Shown here one piece after another: positions 8,013-17,003 of a DNA stretch of 64,000 nucleotides (its first letter is position 1; each line of letters opens with the position of its first letter). The notes under the pieces were generated by a model. That model saw only the letters and a list, made by a program, of their open reading frames with translations. It did not search any database and was not told the DNA's origin. The translations under genes and the position numbers were made by a program. The stretch is from the NCBI GenBank assembly GCA_021324795.1, contig JAJPIK010000050.1, positions 1 to 64,000 on the forward strand. The letters are read 5' to 3'. This DNA is from Chloroflexota bacterium. Lineage in GTDB: Bacteria; Chloroflexota; UBA6077; FW602-bin22; CADDYW01.

Positions 8013-10727
8013 GTGGCTGGACGAACCGTGAAAGAAGTGATTCGGACCGTGCTGGGCCTTTCTCTCGCTTTTTTTCTCGTCGCCGCCGGGGCGCCCAGCG
8101 CTCCGGTTAAAGCGGCGCCAACCGACGTTTACGTCGGTTGGGCGATGGATGCGTATCCCGACCTCTCAGAGAGCGCAATGCAAGCGGCGCTGAAGCGGAT
8201 GCACGACGGTGGTGCCAATCTCGTTTGGATCGGCCAGCCGAACCCGACCAACGTCGACCCGCAAGCCAACGAGGTCGGCCTCTCCTACGCGGTCTACCAG
8301 GCGCTGCAAAACCCCGGCGACCCACAAAACCCGGCTGCTCAGAGCATCGTCGCCGCCCAGAAGCGAATGCTCGATGCTGCCCGAGCGGTCGGCATCCAGG
8401 TTGTTTTGCCACTCGGCTATCGCACCCAAATGGGAACAGAATGGGACCAGAGCCATCTCGACAGCCTGCGACGGGGCCCGGACGGAACGATCCTCGATTT
8501 TGGTGGCGTCGACGCTTCGCCCTACGCCGGCGACTTCCGGACCGACATGGCGAGCTACTATCGTTGGATCGAGTCAGCCTTCGTCGCCCCCTACCGTGAC
8601 GTTATCTTAATGCTCAATTTGTGCGACGAGCCGACCGGCGTCGATTATTCAGACCCGGCCGACTTCACCTTCGCCAGCCGCTATGGCTACCACTTTCGTG
8701 ACGTCGGCACCGACCCCCAGCGAGAGACTCAGCTCGGCACGTTTCAGTCGCACGTCATGGTCGATTTCGCCGTCTGGGCCGCCCAGCAATGGCAGGCGAT
8801 CGATCCAGCGATGACCGTGACGATCTCGTTCGATGGCACGCCCGGCCGGAAGAGCGAGCAAGCGCCGGCCATCGGCGACATCTTCAGCGAGACGCCTCCG
8901 AACCTTCAGCCTACTTTCGATGCCCAAATCCGCAATGGCACAGCCACCGAGGCGTTGAACGATTCCGACGTCACTTCGCTGGCTGTTCTGATTGGCACCC
9001 TGGCCCACGACTCTGCCCGCTATCAGCGGCCGTACTGGCTCTGGTCGGCTGGTAATAGCTGGGGGCTTGGTCAGGGGAGCAACGATCCAAGCTCGATCGC
9101 CGATGCCCTGGTGAATTTGCACCTGCACGCCGACCTGTCCCGTCAAGGGGGAGGCCTGCTCCGAGGCATCGCGGTCTGGAGTTACAACGTGCGCGGCCAG
9201 GGATTGTACAACGACCAGTACGATCCATCCTATAACCCGGACGATCTTTTCAATCAGGTGACGGCGAGCTTCTCGAGCATTCGCCAGATCTTGCGTGGCC
9301 CGGCTGGCCCCGGCGCTGACGTGATCATTCTTGCGCCAAATCGAATGTCGGACTATTTGATCGGGAGTACTCGGCTAGTCGACGTTTGGAGCTTCGAGGG
9401 CTACAACTTCGGCGATTTGCTCTCATTGATCAGGTCAGGCAGCAACCCTGCCGTTGTTGATACCCTGGTTGGCCAGAATCTTTCGCACGTCCGGATCTTG
9501 CTGGTCCTAGCCCGGACACCAACCGATCTGACTTCCGACGACGTCGCGGCGATTCGCGCCTACCGGGCCTCCGGCGGCATCGTTGTCGATGCCCAGCCCG
9601 TGGAAACCGTGGACAGCTTCGGCGCCCAATGGGTTTGGCCAGGTAACGCGCCGGAGGGCTTTTTCAACAAGGATTACACCCTGACCAACGCTGGCCCGGT
9701 CGCTTCCCTCGGTCTGCCACGCTTGTCCAATAGCTTTACCTTCGTCGGCCCAGAAGAAATCGTCGCCTACGGTGGCACGTCGACCGAGCCCGCCTCGACG
9801 ATGCGTGCCTACGTTCGCCTAGCGTTGCCAAGCGAGAGCGTAGCCTACGATCTTTCCGGCCGCCCGGTCAGCCAAAGCATGGTAGGCCCGGGATTGGTGG
9901 GCGTACCGACGACGCGTCACACCTTCTCGCTCCTTCCTCTTAGCACCACCATTCCCACCGTCGCTGCGGATCCACACAACTTTCCACAAACCGGCTTCCG
10001 GATCGACGACGATACGATCTGGGATTACTTCAACCACCGTGGTGGCCTCCGAACTTTTGGCTATCCGGTCAGCCGCACTTTCACTTTCCTTGGCTTCCGA
10101 ACTCAGTTCTTTCAGCGCGAGATTGTCCAGATTGGACCGGACGGTAATCCGCGTATTCTTAACCTGCTTGATCCGGGCCTTCTGCCCTACCAGAGCTTCA
10201 ACTTCGCGGTCTTCCCGGCTGCGGATCCGGAGGTTGTTGGCCAAGCGCCGACGGTTGGCCAGTCCGGCTATGGCGCGAACGTCCTAAGCTTCGTCCGTGG
10301 CCACGCGCCCGACTCCTGGCATGGCTTGCCGGTCAGTTTCAACCGCACCTTCTTCGCGACGGTTGGCGCGAGCGATGCCTATCCGAATGGCAGAGGCAAT
10401 CTCAGCTTACTCGCCGGATTCGATCTAGAGCTTTGGGGGGTGCCGACGAGTGCGCCCACTTACGATCCGAACAACCACGGCTTCGTCTACCTACGCTATC
10501 AGCGCGGGATCATGATGTATGATGCGAGCTGTCACTGCACCCAGGGAGTGCTGCTCGCTGACTACTTGAAGAGCGTGATCACCGGCAAGAACCTGCCGGC
10601 CGACCTTGACCAGGAGGCGCGTGGCAGCCGTTTCTACCATCAGTATGATCCGACACAGCCCAATTGGATCCACGATCCGAGCTCACTTCCCGGTACCGAC
10701 CTCACCAATGCGTTCGAACCGGAGTGA
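8013..10727 (+). CDS. Large secreted protein with glycoside-hydrolase-like barrel and Chloroflexota-type C-terminal domain
   Basis: A 904-residue exported protein starting at GTG behind gagggggg. The signal peptide ends near residue 35 (VKAAPTD). Residues 40-430 read as a TIM barrel (YVGWAMDAYPDLSE at the start, LNLCDEPTG near residue 203 as a candidate acid/base loop). Residues 430-650 look like a beta/alpha domain of the glutamine-amidotransferase or trimerisation type found behind GH42-like barrels. About 660-760 carry GFRIDDDTIWDYFNHRGG and LRTFGYPVSRTF, a domain repeated in secreted Chloroflexota proteins. Catalytic activity is inferred; no GH family is assigned with certainty. Confidence 0.7.
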   Translation: MAGRTVKEVIRTVLGLSLAFFLVAAGAPSAPVKAAPTDVYVGWAMDAYPDLSESAMQAALKRMHDGGANLVWIGQPNPTNVDPQANEVGLSYAVYQALQNPGDPQNPAAQSIVAAQKRMLDAARAVGIQVVLPLGYRTQMGTEWDQSHLDSLRRGPDGTILDFGGVDASPYAGDFRTDMASYYRWIESAFVAPYRDVILMLNLCDEPTGVDYSDPADFTFASRYGYHFRDVGTDPQRETQLGTFQSHVMVDFAVWAAQQWQAIDPAMTVTISFDGTPGRKSEQAPAIGDIFSETPPNLQPTFDAQIRNGTATEALNDSDVTSLAVLIGTLAHDSARYQRPYWLWSAGNSWGLGQGSNDPSSIADALVNLHLHADLSRQGGGLLRGIAVWSYNVRGQGLYNDQYDPSYNPDDLFNQVTASFSSIRQILRGPAGPGADVIILAPNRMSDYLIGSTRLVDVWSFEGYNFGDLLSLIRSGSNPAVVDTLVGQNLSHVRILLVLARTPTDLTSDDVAAIRAYRASGGIVVDAQPVETVDSFGAQWVWPGNAPEGFFNKDYTLTNAGPVASLGLPRLSNSFTFVGPEEIVAYGGTSTEPASTMRAYVRLALPSESVAYDLSGRPVSQSMVGPGLVGVPTTRHTFSLLPLSTTIPTVAADPHNFPQTGFRIDDDTIWDYFNHRGGLRTFGYPVSRTFTFLGFRTQFFQREIVQIGPDGNPRILNLLDPGLLPYQSFNFAVFPAADPEVVGQAPTVGQSGYGANVLSFVRGHAPDSWHGLPVSFNRTFFATVGASDAYPNGRGNLSLLAGFDLELWGVPTSAPTYDPNNHGFVYLRYQRGIMMYDASCHCTQGVLLADYLKSVITGKNLPADLDQEARGSRFYHQYDPTQPNWIHDPSSLPGTDLTNAFEPE

Positions 10728-10788
10728 GAATTTATTGCGCACTTACCAAGCTCTATCACTCATGCGCGGTAGTTAAGGAAATTCATCT

Positions 10789-10810
10789 CGTCTTTACCCC
10801 GTCTTTAACC
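10789..10810 (+). promoter_or_regulatory. Tandem 11-bp direct repeat, candidate Pho-type operator
   Basis: CGTCTTTACCC (10789-10799) is followed directly by CGTCTTTAACC (10800-10810), ten of eleven positions identical. Direct repeats with an 11-bp period are how PhoB/PhoP-class OmpR-type regulators bind. The next gene is a phosphoesterase, which fits phosphate control, but the regulator and binding are inferred. Confidence 0.35.
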
Positions 10811-10912
10811 AATTCGTGCTTTCCGTTTAGGTTCGCACGGTAGACTAGCCCCCGGATGGCGACCCGCTGGGCCCGCGGATCAGGTCATCAATCAATAGGT
10901 GAAAGCCCTCTC

Positions 10913-10980
10913 TGAAGTTCCCGTTCCTTCTGGGAACGGGGAAGGACCTGCCCTGAGCGGCAGCGAAGAGGTGAGGGGTG
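10913..10980 (+). repeat. Dispersed GC-rich element, copy 1
   Basis: TGAAGTTCCCGTTCC, then TCTGGGAA, CCTGC and a GAGG-TGAGGGG end. The complement of 17096-17157 shows the same order of blocks. It lies upstream of the phosphoesterase start and causes a spurious in-frame N-terminal extension. Confidence 0.6.
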
Positions 10981-11006
10981 CCTATCAAACAGGAGAAGAG
11001 GAAACC

Positions 11007-12551
11007 GTGCGTATCGCGAACCATTGGGGACGAGCAATTGGCTTGATCGCGCTCGTGACCAGCGTTGGTTCGGGCGTGGTTGGGGCCACGGGGAACACTG
11101 CTTCCCTCACCAACGACACGACGACGCCAATCAAGCACGTCGTGGTGATCTTTCAAGAGAACGTCTCTTTCGATCACTATTTTGCGACCTACCCTTACGC
11201 GACCAATCCCGCGGGTGAGCCGAGGTTCAGCGCATCCCCGGGTACTCCGTCGGTAAATGGCTTGAATCAGGATCTCCTCACTGACAATCCGAACCAGGCT
11301 AACCCGACGCGCCTGGACCGCTCTCAGGCTGTTACCTGCGACATGGACCACGGCTACACCCACGAACAGCAGGCCGCCAACGCTGGGTTGATGGATAGGT
11401 TCATCCAATACACGGAAGGCAAGAACTGTGGCACGGTGACGACAATGAATTACTACGATGGGAACACTGTCACCGCGCTGTGGAACTACGCCCAGAACTT
11501 CGCGATGAGCGACAATTCGTACGACACCGAGTTTGGCCCATCAACCCCGGGCGCGCTCAATCTGATCTCGGGTCAAACTCACGGCGCCACGCCGGGCACC
11601 GTCCCGGGCAAGGTCATCAGCGGCACAGTCTACAGCGATCTCGATCCGACCTACGATGACTGCTCCAGCGGCACCACCGCAGCGATGTCGGGAAAGAACG
11701 TTGGGGATCTGCTGAACGCCAAGAATATCACCTGGGGCTGGTTCGAAGGTGGCTTCCGCCCCACCGGTACTTCGGGCAGCGGCAAGGCGATCTGTGGCGC
11801 TGCGAGTGTCAACGTCGCCGGCGCCACGGTGACCGATTACATTCCCCACCACGAGCCCTTCCAATACTACACGTCGACGTCGAACCCGCACCACCTTCCG
11901 CCGACCGCGGTAAGCATGATCGGTCACACCGACCAAGCGAACCATCAATACGACCTAACTGACTTCTGGGTAGCCGCTGACTCGGGGAACCTGCCCGCGG
12001 TAAGCTTCCTCAAAGCGAAGGCCGCCCAGGACGGTCACGCTGGTTATTCCGATCCGCTCGACGAGCAAGCCTTCCTGGTCGATACAATCAATCATCTCGA
12101 AAGGCTGTCGGAGTGGTCGAGCACCGCAGTGATCATCAACTATGATGACTCGGACGGCTGGTACGACCACGTCCTCGGCCCAATCGTCAGTCAGTCGAAT
12201 ACGTCGGCTGATGCCCTCATTAGCCCCGGTCGCTGCGGTGTCGCCGCGCCAGGCGCTTACGAAGCGCGCTGTGGCTACGGTCCTCGCCTTCCCATGATGG
12301 TCATCTCGCCATGGGCGAAGGTGAACTTCGTTGACCACCGGATCACCGATCAAACCTCGATCTTGCGCTTCATCGAGGACAACTGGCGCCTCGGTCGGAT
12401 TGGCGATCAGTCCTTCGATGCGAAGGCCGGCCCATTGACGAATATGTTCGACTTTGACCACGACCCGCAGGCCCGGAAGCTATTCCTCAATCCCACGACC
12501 GGCGAGCCATCGGTGCGGCCGCCCGACCACGGTCCAGAGGCCAGATCCTAG
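11007..12551 (+). CDS. Secreted phosphoesterase (phospholipase C/acid phosphatase-like, PF04185 type)
   Basis: A 514-residue exported enzyme. The GTG at 11007 is chosen because aggagaagagg precedes it and it yields a proper signal peptide; an in-frame start at 10899 would encode repeat-derived sequence. The mature protein opens with HVVVIFQENVSFDHYFATYP, the metal and nucleophile region of bacterial phospholipase C and acid phosphatases; later blocks are SDNSYDTEFGPSTPG and the metal-binding DDSDGWYDH. It hydrolyses a phosphate ester outside the cell or in the envelope. Substrate is open. A direct-repeat operator at 10789-10810 suggests phosphate-linked control. Confidence 0.87.
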   Translation: MRIANHWGRAIGLIALVTSVGSGVVGATGNTASLTNDTTTPIKHVVVIFQENVSFDHYFATYPYATNPAGEPRFSASPGTPSVNGLNQDLLTDNPNQANPTRLDRSQAVTCDMDHGYTHEQQAANAGLMDRFIQYTEGKNCGTVTTMNYYDGNTVTALWNYAQNFAMSDNSYDTEFGPSTPGALNLISGQTHGATPGTVPGKVISGTVYSDLDPTYDDCSSGTTAAMSGKNVGDLLNAKNITWGWFEGGFRPTGTSGSGKAICGAASVNVAGATVTDYIPHHEPFQYYTSTSNPHHLPPTAVSMIGHTDQANHQYDLTDFWVAADSGNLPAVSFLKAKAAQDGHAGYSDPLDEQAFLVDTINHLERLSEWSSTAVIINYDDSDGWYDHVLGPIVSQSNTSADALISPGRCGVAAPGAYEARCGYGPRLPMMVISPWAKVNFVDHRITDQTSILRFIEDNWRLGRIGDQSFDAKAGPLTNMFDFDHDPQARKLFLNPTTGEPSVRPPDHGPEARS

Positions 12552-12578
12552 CTCGCTTCGGTGCCTCTTCCCTCCTCT

Positions 12579-12611
12579 AGCCCCTTCCCTCGCCCGGGGG
12601 GAAGGGGGCTC
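12579..12611. terminator. Hairpin between convergent genes
   Basis: AGCCCCTTCCC pairs with GGGAAGGGGGCT (one bulge) around a short GC loop. It lies between the phosphoesterase and the minus-strand TPP enzyme, and its composition resembles the dispersed palindromic elements of this window. Confidence 0.5.
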
Positions 12612-12632
12612 CGACCGCTATGTGCTATTGTC

Positions 12633-14249
12633 TCACCCTATCGAGGCGGCTGGACTTGGCACACTGCGAATAAGCACGTTCACGCAGGCCGGCTTTCCAC
12701 AGCTCAGAGCGCGTTCGATTGCCGGTCCAAGCTGGTCCGGCGTTTCGACCAGTTCACCATGCCCGCCGAGCGCCTGAACGACCTTGTCGTAGCGGGTAGG
12801 GCGCAAGTCGCTGGCAACGACGCGCGATTCGCCGTAGAGCGCGACCTGTCGGTGGCGCTCCGCTGCCCAGGCCGCATCGTTGCCGACGATCGCAACGAAG
12901 GGAATTCCGTGGCGCAGCGCGGTGTCGAACTCCATCGCGTGGAAGCCGAAAGTGCCATCGCCCAGGAAGGCCACCGCCGGTCGCCCCGGATTGGCGATTG
13001 CCCCGGCCATGGCGAAGGGAATGGACGCCCCGATCATCCCGAGCTTCCCGTTGAGCAAGGTCAGAAAGTCACGATCGCCCAGGGCCCAGCGCGCCCATTG
13101 GGCGAACTCGCCGCCATCAATGGCGATCGTTGCATCCCTCGGCAACCGCTTCCGAACCTCCGCAGCGACCCGAAGGGGATGGAGAGGTACGTCATCCGAA
13201 GCTTCAGCGTCGGCAAGCGCTGCCTGATTTTGGGCGCTCTGCGCTTCGAGTTGTTTGGTCCAGCTTTCGACACGCCAGGGAAAGGCAAGACACATCGCCA
13301 GCATCTGCTCGAGGACTGGTCCCAGGTCGCCTTCGATCTCGAATGCCACCGATCGTCCGGTAGTCGTCGCGATCGATGGAGACGCGACTTGAATCAATCG
13401 GGTTGAAGCAGTGAAAGGATGGCCGCCATGACGAGGGATACTGAAATCCAAAGGGCCAAACAACAAGACGACGTCAGCCTCGGAGAGCAGCGGCCCGAGG
13501 CGATGGAGTCCTGCCTCGGCCATGCCCCGGGGACTTTCCAACGGAAACCAAGGCAAAGTAGTGGAATCGGCGAGCTGGTTTAGGCGCTCGCGGTTTGCCC
13601 CGCGACATGCTGCGGGGCCGGCCAGAATGAGCGGGCGTTTCGCCTCGGCAAGCAAATGCAAGGCCCGCTTGACCAGAGTAGGATCGGCAGGACGCAAAGT
13701 TGGCTGAAATGCCGCTGGCTCCGGAATGGTCGGCAGATGGGAAAGTGTCTGACGCAGGAGGTCAGCGGGCAACGTCAGATGGACCGGCCCCGGGCGCCCT
13801 TCAAGCATTGTCCGCCAGGCGCGCGCGACCAGCCTCGGCAGCGTTGCGAGGTCTTCCACGCGCCAGGCCGCTTTGCAGACCGCACGCGCGATACTGACTT
13901 GATCCAATTCTTGAAAGGCGCCACTGCCGCTCAGCGCCAACTCACTGCCACCGCTCAGCCACAGGACCGGTGACTCGGCGAGCGCGGCGTTAGCGGCGCC
14001 AGTCAAGGCGTTGGTGTGGCCGGGGCCGGCTGCAACCAAACAAACCCCGGGCGCGCCAGTGAGACGTGCCCAGGCGTCGGCCAGGTGGACCGCCGCCGCC
14101 TCGTGACGAGTATCGGTCACAGTGATGCCCCGATCGAGGCAGGCGTCGTAGACCGGCAAGATCTGGTTACCCGAAAGGGTAAAAATGCGTCGCACGCCCG
14201 CGCTGAAGAGAGTCTCGACTAGGACGGTCGCGCCAGTTAGAGCCGCCAT
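12633..14249 (-). CDS. Thiamine-pyrophosphate enzyme (acetolactate synthase-like large subunit)
   Basis: A 538-residue three-domain TPP enzyme. The Pyr domain holds the catalytic glutamate E50 in DTRHEAAAVHLADA, which activates the cofactor. The central nucleotide-binding-like domain follows, and the PP domain has the Mg/TPP motif starting at G430 (GDGTFGFHAMEFD, later IVGND). It is shorter than anabolic IlvB and no regulatory IlvN subunit is adjacent, so a decarboxylase or carboligase other than valine/isoleucine synthesis is possible. Monocistronic; convergent with the phosphoesterase. Confidence 0.85.
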   Translation of the reverse strand: MAALTGATVLVETLFSAGVRRIFTLSGNQILPVYDACLDRGITVTDTRHEAAAVHLADAWARLTGAPGVCLVAAGPGHTNALTGAANAALAESPVLWLSGGSELALSGSGAFQELDQVSIARAVCKAAWRVEDLATLPRLVARAWRTMLEGRPGPVHLTLPADLLRQTLSHLPTIPEPAAFQPTLRPADPTLVKRALHLLAEAKRPLILAGPAACRGANRERLNQLADSTTLPWFPLESPRGMAEAGLHRLGPLLSEADVVLLFGPLDFSIPRHGGHPFTASTRLIQVASPSIATTTGRSVAFEIEGDLGPVLEQMLAMCLAFPWRVESWTKQLEAQSAQNQAALADAEASDDVPLHPLRVAAEVRKRLPRDATIAIDGGEFAQWARWALGDRDFLTLLNGKLGMIGASIPFAMAGAIANPGRPAVAFLGDGTFGFHAMEFDTALRHGIPFVAIVGNDAAWAAERHRQVALYGESRVVASDLRPTRYDKVVQALGGHGELVETPDQLGPAIERALSCGKPACVNVLIRSVPSPAASIG

Positions 14250-14574
14250 GACAGTGCCTCCTCATGAAAAAGCCACCGAAAACCGCCGCGTTACGAGAGT
14301 GGCATCACAGTAACGATCCGCTCGGGGAGCTGTCAAGGCGAACAAGCATGCTGCCTCGGAACCTACGCCTCTGCGATTGAGTTTTCTTCGTGGTCCATCC
14401 GCCAAGTCCGTGCCATGTCTCCTGGAGAGCGCTAGCGAAGCTTCTCCCGTGACACGCACCAGGAGATGCTTCGCGGCATTTACCTTTGAGCGAAGCGAAG
14501 GGCTCAACATGACAATGGGCGGCATTTGGGGTGAATGCGCCACTTAGAAATTCGAAAGAAAAACGCCCCAGTCG
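14250..14574. other. Intergenic region with a possible dispersed repeat
   Basis: No convincing gene. Around 14440-14515 the sequence (agatgcttcgcgg, then gagcgaagcgaagggctcaa) resembles a GC-skewed interspersed element rather than coding DNA; only one copy was noticed in the window. Confidence 0.3.
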
Positions 14575-14603
14575 TTGGCACGACCGTTTCAGGGTGCTAT
14601 ACT
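14575..14603 (+). promoter_or_regulatory. parA: Promoter of the HTH-ParA/ParB operon
   Basis: TTGGCA (14575-14580), a 17-nt spacer and TATACT (14598-14603) match the housekeeping promoter well. The ATG at 14648 is 45 nt from the -10 box, which supports that start and rules out the longer in-frame GTG at 14531. Confidence 0.6.
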
Positions 14604-14647
14604 TCCCGCGCATTCCCCCGGATTCCCTATCCGGGCAAGGTGAATCC

Positions 14648-15694
14648 ATGGAAAACGTTGTTACCGTCGATGAGGCAGCGCACTACCTCAAAGTCCATCC
14701 CAAGACGATCCAACGTTGGTGTCGCGAGGGCCGACTGCCTTCGCTGCGAATCGGCAATCGCTATCGCCTTCGCCTCGGCGACCTCGAGCGTATCAATCCC
14801 AGCCAACTCGACCATCGAGCGGATGCCGTGGCGCCGGTCGCCGAGTCAATGAAGCCGGCGGTAACCCCCGGTTCGGTCGGCCTGCGAGCTGGGCTTCCCG
14901 GCCGGGCACGTATCCTCGCTGTGGCCAACCAAAAAGGAGGGGTCGGCAAGACCACGACAGCCCAGGCGCTTGGCGCGGCACTGGCCGACCGGGGCGACAG
15001 AGTCTTGCTCGTTGACTTGGACCCACAAGCGTCGCTGACCGCCTCACTGGGTTTTCAGCCGGCTGAACTTCCCGAGACGATTTACAGCGTGATGGGTGCC
15101 TACCTGAACAGCGACGAGTCAGTCGATCCGAGTCGGGCAATCATCGCCATCGACCAGTATCTCGCTCTTCTGCCAAGTAACATTAACCTGTCTGCTGCCG
15201 AGGTGACCCTCCCGAACCAGGTGCGACGCGAGTACGTCCTGAGCGAGATACTGGCACCAATTCGCGGCAGCTTCAATTGGATCCTTATTGATTGCCCGCC
15301 CTCGTTGTCGCTACTCACGATTAACGCCCTGACCTGTGCCGATGCCTGCCTGATCCCGGTCACACCGGAACCGCTTGTTACGGTCGGCGTCGGACTGCTT
15401 TTTCAAACGATTGCCCGGGTCCGCAAGACCAAGTTGAATCCGGATCTCGAGGTGGCAGGAGTGATTCTCACCAAGGTTGATGCGCGCCCATCGCTGACCC
15501 GGGGAATCATTGACGACCTCCGAGTAACCCTTGGCGAACGGGTGCCGATTCTTGGCGAAGTGCGCGCGAGCATTCGCGTTCAGGAAGCCTCGGCGACCGG
15601 CATGCCACTCACCCGCTACCGGGCTGCCGCGGACTCGGTCGCCGTTTATCGTCAGATCGCGGAGGTGCTTTATGCCGCGCGCCGGGCGAGCTAA
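14648..15694 (+). CDS. parA: ParA/Soj ATPase with N-terminal excisionase-type HTH
   Basis: A 348-residue fusion. Residues 1-55 are a MerR/excisionase-like winged helix (TVDEAAHYLKVHPKTIQRW, then GRLPSLRIGNRYR); a linker of about 35 residues follows. From about residue 88 there is a full ParA ATPase: deviant Walker A KGGVGKTT at about 96-103, DLDPQASLT, and Walker B IDCPPSLSLLT. ParA proteins move chromosomes or plasmids by ATP-dependent DNA binding. The fused HTH would add sequence-specific DNA binding or autorepression, as seen in P1/P7 ParA, but of a different HTH type. It overlaps parB by 23 nt. Confidence 0.9.
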   Translation: MENVVTVDEAAHYLKVHPKTIQRWCREGRLPSLRIGNRYRLRLGDLERINPSQLDHRADAVAPVAESMKPAVTPGSVGLRAGLPGRARILAVANQKGGVGKTTTAQALGAALADRGDRVLLVDLDPQASLTASLGFQPAELPETIYSVMGAYLNSDESVDPSRAIIAIDQYLALLPSNINLSAAEVTLPNQVRREYVLSEILAPIRGSFNWILIDCPPSLSLLTINALTCADACLIPVTPEPLVTVGVGLLFQTIARVRKTKLNPDLEVAGVILTKVDARPSLTRGIIDDLRVTLGERVPILGEVRASIRVQEASATGMPLTRYRAAADSVAVYRQIAEVLYAARRAS

Positions 15695-16982
15695 AATTTT
15701 TCCCCAGCGCAATCTCCTCCGCCAGGACGACGTCGACTTGCTTTTTCCCGAGCCGGCGTCGGCTACTAACACACTTGGCGAGATTGTCGCGTTTCCGATT
15801 GCCGAGCTCTGGTTTGACGACCAACCGCGCCAGATCGTGCCGGACGCTACTCTGGCGCGGCTTATCGCCGAGGATCGAGCCAGACCAGCCGAGCTTCTGG
15901 CCGAGCTTCAAACAATCGCCATCACTCACGCACACTACAAGGCGGTGCTCGATGGCCTGCGTGATCTGGCGCAAACGATCAAGGCCGAGGGTGTGCTGAA
16001 TCCTCTCCTCGTCGTCAAGGTCGGTGCGCGCCACGTCGTGCGCGATGGCCATCGACGTAGCCTTGCCTCGCTGCTCGCCGGGTCAGAAAATGTGCCAATC
16101 CACGTCGTCGACGAGCCTTCAGCGGTCCAAGCCGCAGCGCGCCAGTTGGTCGTCAACCTCCAGCGAGAGGATCTGACCGCGCTCGAAAAAGGGCGTTGGG
16201 TCTATCGTCTGGCCTTACTGGTCGAGCAGCAACGTCGAAGCGAGCTGAACCTCGCTGAAGGGTCATCGGTCGTCGAGGCGCTGGTCAAGCGAGAAGTGGC
16301 GGATCCCGACGAATCCGACGAGCCACGTGGGGTTAACGCTGCCGAGCGCGAGCTCGCCGCCGACATTCGTCGCCGGGTCTGCGAGCTCACTGGCCTCAGT
16401 CAGCGTCACTACTACAACCTCATCTATTTGAACCGCTTGAGTCCGGAGGCACGCGAGATCGGCATCGGCCTTTCCGAGGGGCAACTTCGGCCCGTAACCA
16501 GCCTCCCGCGTGCTGAGCAAGCCGAGATCGTCTCCTTCATCGCCCAACGCAACTTGTCCAGCAAAGAGGCTACCAGTCTGGTTCAGGTCGCAAAAAGCGG
16601 GGACCGTGACGCCGTTCGGCGGATCATGGCTAAGCTCACCACGGGAACATCGGAGCGCCAACGCACGTCAGTTTCCTGGGAACCGCTACTTCACGCCATT
16701 CCCAAGGATCTCTGGCCCCGTTGCGCCTCCCTACGCGCCGAGCTTGGCGCCTTGCCGGATCACCTGCGCGAAGTGCGCCTCAAACACCTCTGGGAGCAGC
16801 GTGCCCTCGCTGATGAGTTCCGCCGCCAGCTCGACGAGATCTTCGCCGTCTATGGCTTCTCTGGCCCCGGTGCTCCAGGTGAGGCCGTTGACTCGTCTGA
16901 AATGAGCTTGCCACCTCGCGAGGCACAAGGCCCCGCGCTACGGGACCACGACGTGAGGGGGCTTACGAACGATTCGGGCTAA
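15672..16982 (+). CDS. parB: ParB/Spo0J-type centromere-binding protein
   Basis: A 436-residue protein. The ATG at 15672 overlaps the end of parA; a longer in-frame start at 15531 lies inside parA. The nuclease/CTPase-like N-domain has VVRDGHRR where ParB box II normally reads GERR, and QLVVNLQREDLTALEKGRW matches the conserved Asn-x-Gln-Arg-Glu-Asp-Leu motif. A KorB/HTH-like middle region follows (LTGLSQRHYYNLIYLNRL). There is an insert of about 40 residues before box II compared with Spo0J. With ParA it should segregate replicons; a palindrome just after the stop may be its site. Confidence 0.88.
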   Translation: MPRAGRAKIFPQRNLLRQDDVDLLFPEPASATNTLGEIVAFPIAELWFDDQPRQIVPDATLARLIAEDRARPAELLAELQTIAITHAHYKAVLDGLRDLAQTIKAEGVLNPLLVVKVGARHVVRDGHRRSLASLLAGSENVPIHVVDEPSAVQAAARQLVVNLQREDLTALEKGRWVYRLALLVEQQRRSELNLAEGSSVVEALVKREVADPDESDEPRGVNAAERELAADIRRRVCELTGLSQRHYYNLIYLNRLSPEAREIGIGLSEGQLRPVTSLPRAEQAEIVSFIAQRNLSSKEATSLVQVAKSGDRDAVRRIMAKLTTGTSERQRTSVSWEPLLHAIPKDLWPRCASLRAELGALPDHLREVRLKHLWEQRALADEFRRQLDEIFAVYGFSGPGAPGEAVDSSEMSLPPREAQGPALRDHDVRGLTNDSG

Positions 16983-16987
16983 GCCCG

Positions 16988-17003
16988 TTGCACACGTGTG
17001 CAA
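16988..17003. promoter_or_regulatory. 16-bp perfect palindrome, candidate parS-like site
   Basis: TTGCACACGTGTGCAA lies six bases after the parB stop. It has the length and the central CACGTG of canonical parS (TGTTTCACGTGAAACA) but different flanks. No T-run follows, so it is a poor terminator. Binding by the adjacent ParB is inference. Confidence 0.45.

Noticed and set aside
10899-11006. 36-codon N-terminal extension of the phosphoesterase
   Set aside because: It translates a dispersed GC-rich element; the GTG at 11007 follows a proper ribosome-binding site and starts a signal peptide.
14531-14647. 39-codon N-terminal extension of ParA
   Set aside because: It lies over the -35/-10 promoter at 14575-14603, so the ATG at 14648 is the start.
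15531-15671. 47-codon N-terminal extension of ParB
   Set aside because: It lies fully inside parA; the ATG at 15672 gives a small overlap, as usual for parAB.
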